Below the pieces are notes generated by a model that saw only the letters and a program-made list of their open reading frames with translations, had not been told where the DNA came from and searched no databases. The position numbers and the translations under genes are program-made. Source: Fibrobacter sp. (GTDB lineage Bacteria; Fibrobacterota; Fibrobacteria; Fibrobacterales; Fibrobacteraceae). Taken from it: a stretch of 64,000 bases of DNA. Location: positions 1-64,000 of the forward strand of contig JAGCGO010000082.1 in assembly GCA_017649565.1 (NCBI GenBank), given 5' to 3'. This document shows positions 17,451 through 26,929 of the stretch, one piece after another. How positions within the stretch are numbered: position 1 is the stretch's first letter; every line of letters begins with the position of its first letter.

Positions 17451-19076
17451 ATGAATATCGAAAAAATAGTCTTGGCATTCCTGATGCCACTCGCGTTTGT
17501 CGCCTGTCTTGAAGACAACAGCTTGGTAACAAACGCCCCTTCGAATGAACCTCCGAACGAATTTTCGAACGAAACGAACGCATCGTCTTCGAGCGAAGAA
17601 AATATTCCCGTTTCAAGTTCCAGTTCCCTGATTGACGAACCGGAGACTGTTTATAGGGGGATAGAAATCTATTCTTCAAAAAGGAGCGGCCTCATTAGAA
17701 TATTCGAATTGGACTCCGTAACTCTGGATACGACGAGATCGGTGGGTCATAGAAACCTTTATTCAACAACACCTCCTGTTGATACTGGTTACATTGTCGA
17801 CAGTCTTTCTGTGAAAAGCCCATATGTGAAAATAGTACGTACAGATTCATATCCAAGAACTGGTACTTTATACAACATTGTTGATTTACGCCAGTCGAAC
17901 GCCTTTGCAATAAGCAAGAAGACCACTTTTGAAAGCATCCGCACAGTTCATTTGATGAAGTCGGGAATGAAATTCGCCGATGCAAAGAAACAGGCAAGCA
18001 AAGAAATTCTTCAAACATTTGGCACCTATAGCGATTCGTTTGATAAAGACGAAGTAGAGAATATAAAGAATCAAGATTATGCGGGCTATATACATTTCAT
18101 TGACTGGTTTGTTCAATTCTCGACGGAAGACACCATTGCTACGTATTTTGAAAAATGCGGCAACATTACGTGCGATAAGGAATACCTGAAGAAGCGGTAC
18201 ATAACGGAAGCGGCGGATCTCGTGCGCCTGGGTTTGGCTCCCTTCCTAGGAAATTTCTATGCGCAATTAATCGATGCAGGGACATGCACCGCCGAAAAAG
18301 AAGGAGAATCATTTGAAACCGTTCGTTCAACTCAAGTAGCCTTGGGCGTTACGTTAAACTGCCTTTCTGGAGAATGGAGGTTCATGTATAAACAACCCGA
18401 ACATACCATGGGGACGATGACCGACGAACGCGACGGAAAAACGTACAAGACCGTAACATATAATTTAAACGGCACTACCCAAACATGGATGGCAGAAAAC
18501 CTAGCATACATCACGGACGGTCCGCAAGTTCCATGCGAAGACGATTCGATTTTTTGCGGATCGTATTTCGTAGAAAGCGCGTTAAATATGGACACCTCCT
18601 TGGTATATCCGTCAGTAGAATCTTGCATGGAGTACGAGTATGAGCTGTGCGATTGGTACACAGAAGAAGACTCTATGAGTGTCAGGGAGATCTGCGACCT
18701 TTCGTATCGTTTCGATCTAATAAAATCTATACCGCAAGTGGATTCCGTTATGGCAGAGAAAGGAGTTTATCAAGGCATTTGTCCTGATGGATGGCACATT
18801 CCAACAATGGAAGAAATAAATACTCTGTTTGATTATCTACTGGAATGGTATAATCCTTTTATTCCCAAGGAAGATAGAGATCTTGAACAAGATGATTTAA
18901 GGTATCGGGTAAGAGAGGCATTCTTCATCACGCCTTTGGGGGATCCGATTGGTTTCGGAATGGACCACGAATATGCAGATTTCCTTGTGATAGATGGTAG
19001 CTTGCCTGTTCCCTATCACTTCACAACTAATAATTATTTGCCAAATGTCGCTTTTGTCCGCTGTATAAAAGACTAG
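17451..19076 (+). CDS. FISUMP-domain lipoprotein B, module 2
   Basis: 541 residues. Lipobox FVAC (Cys19), then a short Ser/Asn-rich linker (NASSSSEENIPVSSSSS). A reduced beta segment follows (IFELDSVTLDTT) and a helical stretch (MKFADAKKQASKEILQTFG). The FISUMP domain starts near residue 323 (DERDGKTYKTVTYNLNG, TWMAENL), with QGICPDGWHIPTMEE, and ends VRCIKD. It is the only module member not directly preceded by its own DUF4423 gene. The lack of a terminator before it indicates co-transcription with 14865 and 15708. Function unknown. Confidence 0.86.
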   Translation: MNIEKIVLAFLMPLAFVACLEDNSLVTNAPSNEPPNEFSNETNASSSSEENIPVSSSSSLIDEPETVYRGIEIYSSKRSGLIRIFELDSVTLDTTRSVGHRNLYSTTPPVDTGYIVDSLSVKSPYVKIVRTDSYPRTGTLYNIVDLRQSNAFAISKKTTFESIRTVHLMKSGMKFADAKKQASKEILQTFGTYSDSFDKDEVENIKNQDYAGYIHFIDWFVQFSTEDTIATYFEKCGNITCDKEYLKKRYITEAADLVRLGLAPFLGNFYAQLIDAGTCTAEKEGESFETVRSTQVALGVTLNCLSGEWRFMYKQPEHTMGTMTDERDGKTYKTVTYNLNGTTQTWMAENLAYITDGPQVPCEDDSIFCGSYFVESALNMDTSLVYPSVESCMEYEYELCDWYTEEDSMSVREICDLSYRFDLIKSIPQVDSVMAEKGVYQGICPDGWHIPTMEEINTLFDYLLEWYNPFIPKEDRDLEQDDLRYRVREAFFITPLGDPIGFGMDHEYADFLVIDGSLPVPYHFTTNNYLPNVAFVRCIKD

Positions 19077-19123
19077 CACCCCCTTATCCAAAAACACCCC
19101 TGACCTGGGGCTAGGAGGAAAAG

Positions 19124-19155
19124 GAAGACGGGCTTCGGCCCGCCTTCTTTTTTTT
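19124..19155 (+). terminator. Terminator of module 2 with UUCG tetraloop
   Basis: Same GAAGACGGGC-TTCG-GCCCGCCTTC hairpin as at 14678, with T8. Preceded by a small CCCC/GGGG hairpin and by the orphan GGCTAGGAGGAAAA sequence. Confidence 0.95.
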
Positions 19156-19292
19156 GCACCCGGACGATCACGTCGTAGCGTTTTTTATGCGAAAATTATG
19201 TTATATATATCACAAAATATCAGTATTTTTACAGAAATTTTATAAATTTGCTGAATTTTAACCAAAAACACATATTTTTTATCACAAAACTA

Positions 19293-19321
19293 TTGACTTT
19301 TTAAAATTTCAGGTTTATATT
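19293..19321 (+). promoter_or_regulatory. Promoter of module 3 (TTGACT-17-TATATT)
   Basis: TTGACT at 19293-19298 and TATATT at 19316-19321, spacer 17, preceded by ATCACAAAACTA. The upstream block TTTGCTGAATTTTAACC aligns with the same position in modules 2 and 4. Confidence 0.88.
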
Positions 19322-19378
19322 TAAAAATGCAGACGACGCGGATCGCAAAGTCAAGGCGCCGTTTGCTAGGAGGAAACA

Positions 19379-20212
19379 ATGAAAGATGTACTTGAATACA
19401 CGAGCTACCGCCAGTACATCGCGGACTACTACGCCGAGAAAAAGGCCAAGTCCGCGTTCACCTGGCAGGAGTTCACGCGCGATGCGGGATTCTCTTCGCC
19501 GGTATTCCTGAAATACGTGAGCGAGGGCCGCGCCAACCTGAGCGAAGCGACCATCGACCGCGTAGCAGAGGCCATGCACCTCGTCGATTACGAACGGGAA
19601 TACTTCCGCGAAATGGTCAAGTTCGACCGCGCAAAGACGGACGCCGACAAAAAGGCCGCCTTCAACAAAATGCTTGCGATTGCGGACGCCCACAAGGCAA
19701 AGATCCTGGAGGGAGATTCCTTCCGCTACTTCGAGAGCTGGAAAAACCCGGTTCTCCGCGAACTCGCCCCTGCGATGCCCGGCGCGAAGCCGCTCGCTCT
19801 TGCCCGCGCATGCCGCCCCGAAATCACGGCCGCCGAGGTGACCGAGTCGCTGAACTTCCTGGTCAAGGCGGGCATGCTGAAGAAAGACGAGAACGGCAAT
19901 TACGCCCAGACCGACAAATCGATAACGACAGGACCGATGGACGTTACTCCCGTAGCCGTCCGCGGGATGCATCGCCAGATGGGCGAATTCGCACTGGAGG
20001 CCATCGAGGGCGTGGAACAGGACAAGCGCCACTTCTCGGGACTTACGCTGGGCATCACGACCGAATCCTTCGACGAGATCGTAGAAGAAATCGACGCTTT
20101 CCGCAAGCGCCTCATCGCCATCGCGACAAGGGAAACCACGACAGACGAGGTCTACCGCCTGAACGTGCAGTTCTTCCCGATGACAAACAAAGGTATCAAT
20201 AAAAAGGGCTAG
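19379..20212 (+). CDS. TIGR02147/DUF4423 family HTH-like protein, module 3
   Basis: 277 residues, same plan as the copies at 11689, 14865 and 22329. The HTH-like part reads FTWQEFTRDAGFSSPVFLKY and differs at a few positions from the other copies, notably NLSEATIDRVAEAM in the presumed recognition region. Codons are GC-rich and the DNA is very similar to module 2. The start follows AGGAGG; the stop TAG overlaps the AGGAGG of the next gene. Confidence 0.88.
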   Translation: MKDVLEYTSYRQYIADYYAEKKAKSAFTWQEFTRDAGFSSPVFLKYVSEGRANLSEATIDRVAEAMHLVDYEREYFREMVKFDRAKTDADKKAAFNKMLAIADAHKAKILEGDSFRYFESWKNPVLRELAPAMPGAKPLALARACRPEITAAEVTESLNFLVKAGMLKKDENGNYAQTDKSITTGPMDVTPVAVRGMHRQMGEFALEAIEGVEQDKRHFSGLTLGITTESFDEIVEEIDAFRKRLIAIATRETTTDEVYRLNVQFFPMTNKGINKKG

Positions 20213-20221
20213 GAGGACATC

Positions 20222-22051
20222 ATGAAAAAAGAAATTAAAAACACGCTAGTGTATGACTTTATCGGGACGGCATTCTGCCTGGTCATGGCGTTCGTGCTCA
20301 TCCTGATGTTTTCGGGCTGCTCCAACGACGAAAGCGACCCGTCAGCAATCTCCCTGGGCGGCTCCACGGAAGAGACGCGCATCTACGCCCTGGCAGGCCG
20401 CGCCGGCGACGTTTTGCCGAGACTAAGGAAACCGGAAGGTTCTGAAAATCCAGCCGGCTTTATACTTGCCGCAAAAGGAACCATCGTAACCGTTCACGAA
20501 CTAGATTCCGTAACGTTCGATACAACAGGCATAACCTTCGTGGACACCATCGACAACGATGAAGGTCGCTTTGAATTCAAGGACCTTTCCTTGAACAGCC
20601 CGTACGTGCTGATTGAGACACGGGAATTTTACGACTCTATCTATGTGCTAGTCGAAGGCTCCTTATCCGAGGATAGCGCCGTTACCGCATATCGCGATTG
20701 GTTCAAGGCCGTCGTTGATTTACGGGAAAAAAGCAAAATTAGCCTCAATCGGTTGACAAACGCCAAGGCCCCGTACTTGTTGAATTACCTTGCCGAAGGC
20801 AATTCCTTTGACGAAGCTAGCCAATTGGCAGAACGCGCCGTTCTCGAAAGTCTCGGGATATACGAGGACTTGGGATCCTTTGAAAATCTGAGCGACAGCA
20901 TTACCGAATTGTCATTTGTCGCCCAACTGTTGTTTAACTTGGCCGTAATTGACACAGTCCCGTTCGATCAGACGCCCAACTTCGATCTTGATCTCTTCCT
21001 TGTTTACTCCAATCCAGAGATAACCTCCAAATTTGACGACGCGTCACAAGTGTTCCTCTCGAACTCCAGAAAAGCGAATGGTTATCAAGTCGGCTATTAC
21101 GCCAGTCAGAACAATCTTGGAGAATGCACCGAGTCTAGGGAAGACGAAGTCCATACATTCAAAAACAATAGAGGTTTTTTTGATGTGGTGTGCCGCTCCA
21201 AAAAATGGGTGCCCGGATTCAAAAAGATGGATTACACAAAAGGGACAATGCAAGACCCCCGCGACGGCAAGACATACAAGACGGTTACGTACAACTGGGA
21301 TGGCGGAGCGCAAACCTGGATGGCCGAGAACCTCGACCTTGTAGACACGACCTCTTCAACCATCGATAGTGCGCTAAAGGTCAATTTGACGGGCAGCATC
21401 TTTAACCGCGAAAGGTTGAGCAACGCGGAGATGAGCGAGGTGTACGGTCATGTTTACCCCTGGACGGTCGCCATGAATATCGGAGACAGCGATATAGGAA
21501 GAATAGAATTTGACACTTGCGTTGTCTTGGCCAAAAAAAAGGACACAACCATAACCGAATGTGGCGCCGCCACTAGAGACGCTCTTCCCGAATTAACACA
21601 AAAAAACTATCAGGGAATATGCCCGGACGGGTGGAGAATCCCGACCTGGGACGATTGGAAAACACTGCTACAAAATATGGGAGCCGTGTATGGGATTGAA
21701 TATTCCAAGGTGGCAACCGTTCTCTACGACGAGACAGCGACGGGATTTGGACTGTACACCATCATCGAGCCCTCTAACTATATGATGAACGAAATTCACG
21801 AACAGTATGGCGATGACATATCCTCATTTTATTATAACATGTCATTTTATAACACAGCGCTCATTTTAGGCATGTACGATTATAACGACTTATTTATTGT
21901 AGCGGACACCTCTATGTATTCACTTGGGATCAAGCACAACTGGTTTAGTCTCAACAATGTAGAAGACAACCTTACCTTTGGAAAAGAGAATGAACGCTAT
22001 GAAGGTACCAATTTCTACATAACAGCGGAAGTCCGCTGCATCAAGAACTAG
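20222..22051 (+). CDS. FISUMP-domain lipoprotein, module 3
   Basis: 609 residues. The signal and first 37 residues (lipobox LMFSGC, then SNDES) are almost the same as in the gene at 12532. The regulatory-like beta segment (VHELDSVTFDTTGI, then GRFEFKDLSLNSPYVLIET) and helical stretch (FDEASQLAERAVLESLGIYEDLG) follow. FISUMP starts near residue 343 (DPRDGKTYKTVTYNWDG, TWMAENL), includes QGICPDGWRIPTWDDW and ends VRCIKN. The 5' and 3' ends, including the 3' flank and terminator, match module 1 closely, while the middle differs. Function unknown. Confidence 0.87.
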   Translation: MKKEIKNTLVYDFIGTAFCLVMAFVLILMFSGCSNDESDPSAISLGGSTEETRIYALAGRAGDVLPRLRKPEGSENPAGFILAAKGTIVTVHELDSVTFDTTGITFVDTIDNDEGRFEFKDLSLNSPYVLIETREFYDSIYVLVEGSLSEDSAVTAYRDWFKAVVDLREKSKISLNRLTNAKAPYLLNYLAEGNSFDEASQLAERAVLESLGIYEDLGSFENLSDSITELSFVAQLLFNLAVIDTVPFDQTPNFDLDLFLVYSNPEITSKFDDASQVFLSNSRKANGYQVGYYASQNNLGECTESREDEVHTFKNNRGFFDVVCRSKKWVPGFKKMDYTKGTMQDPRDGKTYKTVTYNWDGGAQTWMAENLDLVDTTSSTIDSALKVNLTGSIFNRERLSNAEMSEVYGHVYPWTVAMNIGDSDIGRIEFDTCVVLAKKKDTTITECGAATRDALPELTQKNYQGICPDGWRIPTWDDWKTLLQNMGAVYGIEYSKVATVLYDETATGFGLYTIIEPSNYMMNEIHEQYGDDISSFYYNMSFYNTALILGMYDYNDLFIVADTSMYSLGIKHNWFSLNNVEDNLTFGKENERYEGTNFYITAEVRCIKN

Positions 22052-22094
22052 AATCTCTCTCATAAAACCCCCTTGTTGTGGCTAGGAGGAAAAG

Positions 22095-22127
22095 GAAGAC
22101 GGGCTTCGGCCCGCCTTTCTTTTTTTC
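22095..22127 (+). terminator. Terminator of module 3 with UUCG tetraloop
   Basis: Same hairpin as at 14678 and 19124, with T7-8. The 45 bases before it (CTCTCATAAAACCCCCTTGTTGT and onward) repeat those after module 1. Confidence 0.94.
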
Positions 22128-22241
22128 CATTTTTAGCGAATCGCAGCATCTTCTTATTGTGAAATTTCACTATTTTTATCACAAAATTTAAACAAATGCC
22201 TAAATTTCAACAAAAACAGCAATTATTTATTGTGAAAACTA

Positions 22242-22270
22242 TTGACTTTTTAAATTTTTTGATGTATATT
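22242..22270 (+). promoter_or_regulatory. Promoter of module 4 (TTGACT-17-TATATT)
   Basis: TTGACT at 22242-22247 and TATATT at 22265-22270, spacer 17, preceded by GTGAAAACTA. A perfect 12-bp palindrome GTGAAATTTCAC lies further upstream at 22159-22170, followed by ATCACAAAAT. These are possible operator sites. Confidence 0.86.
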
Positions 22271-22328
22271 AAAAACGAAAACGGCGCGGGGCTCAAAAAC
22301 CGGGAAGCCGTTTGGTTAGGAGGAAACA

Positions 22329-23162
22329 ATGAAAGATGTACTAGAATACGCAAGCTACCGCCAGTACATCGCGGACTATTACGCCGACAGGAAGGCCAAA
22401 TCCGCATTTACTTGGCCGGAGTTCGCACAGGCGGCAGGCTTTTCTTCGCCGGTTTACCTTAAATACGTAAGCGAGGGCCGGTTCAACCTGAGCGATGCCG
22501 CCGTGGAGCGCGTCGCAAAGGCAATGCACCTGGCAGACTACGAACAGGAATACTTTGCCGAGATGGTCCAGTTCGACCATGCGAAAAAGGACGCCGACAA
22601 AAAAACAATCTTCAGAAGAATGCTTTCGATCGCCGAGGCACACAAGGCCATAATCCTGGAAGGCGACTCCTTCCGCTTTTTCGAGAACTGGAAGAACCCG
22701 GTGATCCGCGAACTGGCACCCTCGATGCCGGGCGCAAAACCGCTCGCGCTCGCAAAGGCGTGCCGCCCAGAAATCACGGCGGCCGAAGTCAGCGACACGC
22801 TGAAGTTCCTTGTCAAGGCGGGCCTGCTCAAGAAGGACGACGCCGGCAACTACGTCCAGACGGAAAAATCCGTGACGACCGGCTCCATGGACGTAACCCC
22901 CGTGGCCGTCCGCGGGATGCACCGCCAGATGGGCGAGTTCGCGCTCGACGCGATCGAGGGCGTCCCGCAGGACAAACGCCATTTTTCGGGCATCACGCTC
23001 GGCATCACGCACGAAGCCTACGAGGAAATCGTGGAGGAAATCGCCGAGTGCCGCAAGCGCATCATCGCCATCGCAACAAAGAGCGCTGCGACAGACGAGG
23101 TCTACCGCCTGAACATGCAGCTCTTCCCGATGACAAACAAGAATTCAAACAAAAAGGGTTAG
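22329..23162 (+). CDS. TIGR02147/DUF4423 family HTH-like protein, module 4
   Basis: 277 residues, fourth copy of the HTH-like/DUF4423 protein (FTWPEFAQAAGFSSPVYLKY in the HTH part). It differs from the others at residues about 82-100 (AKKDADKKTIFRRM) and ends NSNKKG. The RBS AGGAGG is six bases before the ATG; the stop TAG overlaps the AGGAGG of the downstream gene. Confidence 0.88.
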   Translation: MKDVLEYASYRQYIADYYADRKAKSAFTWPEFAQAAGFSSPVYLKYVSEGRFNLSDAAVERVAKAMHLADYEQEYFAEMVQFDHAKKDADKKTIFRRMLSIAEAHKAIILEGDSFRFFENWKNPVIRELAPSMPGAKPLALAKACRPEITAAEVSDTLKFLVKAGLLKKDDAGNYVQTEKSVTTGSMDVTPVAVRGMHRQMGEFALDAIEGVPQDKRHFSGITLGITHEAYEEIVEEIAECRKRIIAIATKSAATDEVYRLNMQLFPMTNKNSNKKG

Positions 23163-23171
23163 GAGGATACC

Positions 23172-24950
23172 ATGAATTACTCAAAAATAGCCAAGCAAAT
23201 GGTTTGCAAGACGGCGGTATTGCTCGCCTTGACTCTCGTCGCATGTTTCGAAGACAGCAGGTCGATTGCCGACGGAGGCACTGCAGAAGAAAGGGGGCTC
23301 CAGGCAAACAACGAGGTCCCTTGCGACACCGCATGCAATACAAAGGCCAACAATTTCAGCATTTCCGGAAGGGCGATGCGAACAGAAGTTCCTTCCCCGG
23401 AATCCACTATTCCCAATTCGTACGAAGCCACCTCGACCATGCAAGGCTCCTTTGTTCCATATGGTTCCGTTTTAAGATTGTCCGAGCTGGATTCGGTCAC
23501 GCTGGACACAACGGGAGTATTCTATTACACCCGCTGTACGGACACAACGGGACAGTTCAGCTTCGACAGCGTCTCGTTGAACAGCCCCTATGTATTGATT
23601 GAGCTCTTGCCCTATACCTACAACGATGATGAATGGGAACTCAACAAGAACGGGAAACTAAAGGATTTCTCCGACTCACTCCTCTACTACGGAATCGATT
23701 TCTCACGCGATCCCATCAACAACAACTACAGTGCAATCGTTGACTTGCGCACGACAAACGACATCGGGCTCAACATAATGACCCGCCTAGAGGCATCCCG
23801 CATAAAGCATCTTGTTAAAAACGGAACCGATTTCGCAACGGCAAAACAGCAAGCCGACAAAGAGGTCTTGGAAGCCTTGGGCATCTACAATGCGACCTTC
23901 GAATTCGACAAAAGCGATTTCGCCCAAGACACCAACAATTTCTTTATAGCGCTTACAGTTTATCATTCACTTTTCTCTTCTACTTCGATCTATTCCATAG
24001 CGCCCGACTACACAGCGCGAGCAGTCAACGCCTTTGGCGAAGCGGGATTGTTTACAGCAGACGATTCGGTCAAGGCAGCCTTATTAATGCGGCTTAAGCG
24101 TTGGATCACTTTTGACTCCGAGTATGCAAGCAACAACGAGAACACCTTCATGATCGGATACTTCGCAGCAACCATCGGTTTGGGAGAATGTACAGCGGCA
24201 CGCGAAGGCGATACAGTAGTAACAGAAGGCAACCAGGACCAATACCTGAACCTCGTTTGCCGATCGGGAGCATGGGTGGCAGAACCCGGACGATACAAAA
24301 TACTCGAGAGAGTCAGTTTCGAAACCGGGACCATGACGGACGACCGCGACGGGAAAACATACAAGACGGTCACATACGACATCGAAGGGACTCCGTATAC
24401 ATGGATAGCCGAGAACCTGACTTACAGCAGCGATTCCATCCAACCAGAAATCGGCATCGACTCCTCTGTATACAGGGCTTTCTATGGTTCTGGCTTTAGT
24501 AACGAAAGTGATTTTATAAAGTTCAAGAATTCCCTCGATTCTACATATTGGAATAACTTCGCGCGGTATGCAGAACAAGAGGTGATTGGCGCCGACACCA
24601 TCGTCATGGAAAGCGACCACTTCCAGGGCATTTGCCCCAGCGGGTATCACATCCCGACTCACAGGGAATGGTCACGCCTGCTGTACTTTACAGAATACGC
24701 TTCAGGATATTGCCCAGATTACCCAGGCTGTCAGGAATTCAAGGAAAATGACGGATTCGGATGGTACGCCTCGAGATATCTGCCTCAAATTGGATTTGGC
24801 GAAATCACTCTTGAAGCATTCGCAATCCTCGAACAAGGTGATGATGGAACCTGGTCAACACAGGCCCTCATGATGGCGAATTGGAAACCGAACTTACTGC
24901 CGACAAAGCAGATACCCAAATTCCTGTCCGTCCGCTGTGTAATGGACTAA
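23172..24950 (+). CDS. FISUMP-domain lipoprotein, module 4
   Basis: 592 residues. Lipobox LVAC (Cys25). The N-terminal 15 residues resemble the module 2 protein at 15708 (NYSKI/YYSKI, then CKTA/CKMA). A beta segment (LSELDSVTLDTTGVFYYT, then GQFSFDSVSLNSPYVLIEL) and a helical stretch (FATAKQQADKEVLEALGIYN) follow. FISUMP starts near residue 389 (DDRDGKTYKTVTYDIEG), has TWIAENL and QGICPSGYHIPTHREW, and ends VRCVMD. Function unknown; surface lipoprotein. Confidence 0.87.
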   Translation: MNYSKIAKQMVCKTAVLLALTLVACFEDSRSIADGGTAEERGLQANNEVPCDTACNTKANNFSISGRAMRTEVPSPESTIPNSYEATSTMQGSFVPYGSVLRLSELDSVTLDTTGVFYYTRCTDTTGQFSFDSVSLNSPYVLIELLPYTYNDDEWELNKNGKLKDFSDSLLYYGIDFSRDPINNNYSAIVDLRTTNDIGLNIMTRLEASRIKHLVKNGTDFATAKQQADKEVLEALGIYNATFEFDKSDFAQDTNNFFIALTVYHSLFSSTSIYSIAPDYTARAVNAFGEAGLFTADDSVKAALLMRLKRWITFDSEYASNNENTFMIGYFAATIGLGECTAAREGDTVVTEGNQDQYLNLVCRSGAWVAEPGRYKILERVSFETGTMTDDRDGKTYKTVTYDIEGTPYTWIAENLTYSSDSIQPEIGIDSSVYRAFYGSGFSNESDFIKFKNSLDSTYWNNFARYAEQEVIGADTIVMESDHFQGICPSGYHIPTHREWSRLLYFTEYASGYCPDYPGCQEFKENDGFGWYASRYLPQIGFGEITLEAFAILEQGDDGTWSTQALMMANWKPNLLPTKQIPKFLSVRCVMD

Positions 24951-24998
24951 ACCTTTATCATCCCAAGGGTAGGAGAAAGAGCCGGCCGCAAGGCCGGG

Positions 24999-25034
24999 AA
25001 AGGGTCGCGATTCCAGGGTCGCGGCCCCTTTTTG
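24999..25034 (+). terminator. Terminator of module 4
   Basis: AAGGGTCGCGA and TCGCGGCCCCTT form a stem around TTCCAGGG, followed by T5. A second small hairpin (CCGGCCGCAAGGCCGG) precedes it, after an orphan GGGTAGGAGAAAG. Confidence 0.85.
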
Positions 25035-25158
25035 CGCGATACAAACAACCCCGACAAACGTAAACAAACTTATACATTTAAATAAGGACAAACTATTCCT
25101 TTTTATTCCCTTCTGTTGTATATTACAATTATGTTACACAAAACCCCCTGGAGGCACT

Positions 25159-25800
25159 ATGGGTTTCTTAGACGCTTGCAAATCGTTCGCCAAATCGGTG
25201 AAAAATACAATAACCGACTACATCAAACATCCAGATACTAGAAATAACGAAATCAAGGTTAACGACATCAAAATCATCGACCGCTTTATATTCGATCCCG
25301 TGGACCAAGGAGACACAATCGAGCTGAAGGCGAATGCCCATATCCAACTGGACATAACACGCACAGCCCAAAACATCGACACAAAGCCCAAGAAAGCCAT
25401 ATTGGATGTCTTTTTCAAGAAGGGCTTCAAAACAAATGGGGCGTCTGCCCCAGAGAAATTTAGGGGCATTATACTTCCCTACATTGCAATGGATGATGAG
25501 GACGCGCACAAATACAACGCCGCAGCCTTCACCCATGATGGCCTATACGCATGGGAGGGTGTGATTGAAGAATACGGCATGAAAAGTGTCGAAGAGAACA
25601 AGGATTGGCACACGCTTACAAGAAGCGAATGCGACGACATCCTTCGCGGAGTATGGCGAGAATCCCACTTTGTTGGACGATTTGCGGCATCCGCCGGAGA
25701 TCTCGGAGTTATGTTAGCCGCAGGCGGTCCCGATCACTGGGGACACGACGACCTCAAATGCAAGCCGTTCTTCTCGGCAAAAATCAAGTATCTAAACTAG
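25159..25800 (+). CDS. DUF1353-like protein
   Basis: 213-residue cytoplasmic protein. The middle part carries the pattern of DUF1353: TNGASAPEKFRGIILPY near residue 94, then AAAFTHDGLYAWEG near residue 119 and SECDDILRGVWRES near residue 156. DUF1353 is mostly found in tailed phages and integrated phage remnants, and its role is unknown. No other phage gene is seen nearby, so this is an orphan. The ATG follows CTGGAGG by six bases. It converges with the nucleotidyltransferase gene on the other strand, with seven bases between the two stops. Confidence 0.65.
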   Translation: MGFLDACKSFAKSVKNTITDYIKHPDTRNNEIKVNDIKIIDRFIFDPVDQGDTIELKANAHIQLDITRTAQNIDTKPKKAILDVFFKKGFKTNGASAPEKFRGIILPYIAMDDEDAHKYNAAAFTHDGLYAWEGVIEEYGMKSVEENKDWHTLTRSECDDILRGVWRESHFVGRFAASAGDLGVMLAAGGPDHWGHDDLKCKPFFSAKIKYLN

Positions 25801-25807
25801 CAACAGC

Positions 25808-26926
25808 CTAGAAATCCAGCTTTTGTTCATCGTGGGCTCTCGAAAGGAAGAGCTCACGTTTTTTTATGCGCGCCGGAATCAGGAAAAGCGTGGCACGCCA
25901 GTAGCGCAGCTCCTTGAACAGTACGTTCACCGGGTCGAAGGGGAACCAGCGCAACATGCGCAGCCTGTCGTTGAACCAGCGCGGCACTCCCCTCAGCTTG
26001 GACTCCTTGCTGTACTGTCCGAAATTCCCGCCCTGCATTACCTGGCGGAGTAGCCAGCGTCCGCGCCATTCGTCGGGACGGCACAGCATCAGGCTTTCGT
26101 CCAGCCCGAACACGTGACCGAGCAGCCACATCACGCCGCCACAGGCCCGCATCATCGAAAGGCGCTTCATGACCGCGACGGCTTCGGCGCGCTCTGTATC
26201 GGTGGAGTGGAGCAGCAGTTCATAGTAGTCCATGTACTGCCGCAACCCGAGTCCCTTGCTAAAGAAGTGCTGCTGCAAGTGCGCAAGCTGCATCAACAGC
26301 GCAAACTGGATGGTCGGGGAATAGAAGCCCTCGGGAACCAGTACCGAATGCTGCACCTCGTCCAGCAAGAATGCCTTCAGTTCCTTGTCCCTGAAAGGTA
26401 TCCCCGAAATCGTGTAATGAATCTCGACTGGAATCCCGCCCTCGCCGAGCATCTCAACATGGTGGAAAAAGCTTCTCAGGTTCTTGTCGTCAGAAATCAG
26501 GCCATGTTCCTTGAGGAAGTCCACCACGCCCTTGAACCCGCCGGGAATCCAGATGTCGATATCCCCTGCCTGGCGCGCCAGCGGGTTGGGATAAAGCCGC
26601 GCATTCGCCTGGCCCTTGAGGATAACGCTGCGGCGGCCGTGATCTCCGAACAGGCGCGTAATGCGCGCGGCCTCGCGGTACATCTTCTCGTTCATGCCCC
26701 GGATGGACTCGGCGACGCAGGACCAGCGCAATGTCAGATCTTTAGGCGGACGCTTCTCCTTGGGCAGCTTGACAATACCGTCATAGACGATACCCAAGAC
26801 AGACTGCTGCTTCGCCATGACATACAGTTTCTGCCATTCCTCGTCGCTCAGGGTAAACAAAAAATCCTGCGAGGCTCCGAGAGCCACCTGCAGGATCTTA
26901 TAGAATGGTTCGACTAGCGAACGCAT
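25808..26926 (-). CDS. Nucleotidyltransferase family protein (NTP_transf_5-like)
   Basis: 372 residues. The motif LKGQANARLYPNP...RQAGDIDIWI near residues 98-127 is the nucleotidyltransferase signature of the PF14907-type family (K-G, then GDIDI for metal binding), followed by VEIHYTISG. The family is often found beside peptide-modification genes, but its substrate is unknown. It starts three bases after the stop of the 51-residue peptide gene, so the two are probably translated together. A peptide- or glycan-modifying nucleotidyl transfer is a reasonable guess, not shown. Confidence 0.82.
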   Translation of the reverse strand: MRSLVEPFYKILQVALGASQDFLFTLSDEEWQKLYVMAKQQSVLGIVYDGIVKLPKEKRPPKDLTLRWSCVAESIRGMNEKMYREAARITRLFGDHGRRSVILKGQANARLYPNPLARQAGDIDIWIPGGFKGVVDFLKEHGLISDDKNLRSFFHHVEMLGEGGIPVEIHYTISGIPFRDKELKAFLLDEVQHSVLVPEGFYSPTIQFALLMQLAHLQQHFFSKGLGLRQYMDYYELLLHSTDTERAEAVAVMKRLSMMRACGGVMWLLGHVFGLDESLMLCRPDEWRGRWLLRQVMQGGNFGQYSKESKLRGVPRWFNDRLRMLRWFPFDPVNVLFKELRYWRATLFLIPARIKKRELFLSRAHDEQKLDF

Positions 26927-26929
26927 ACC

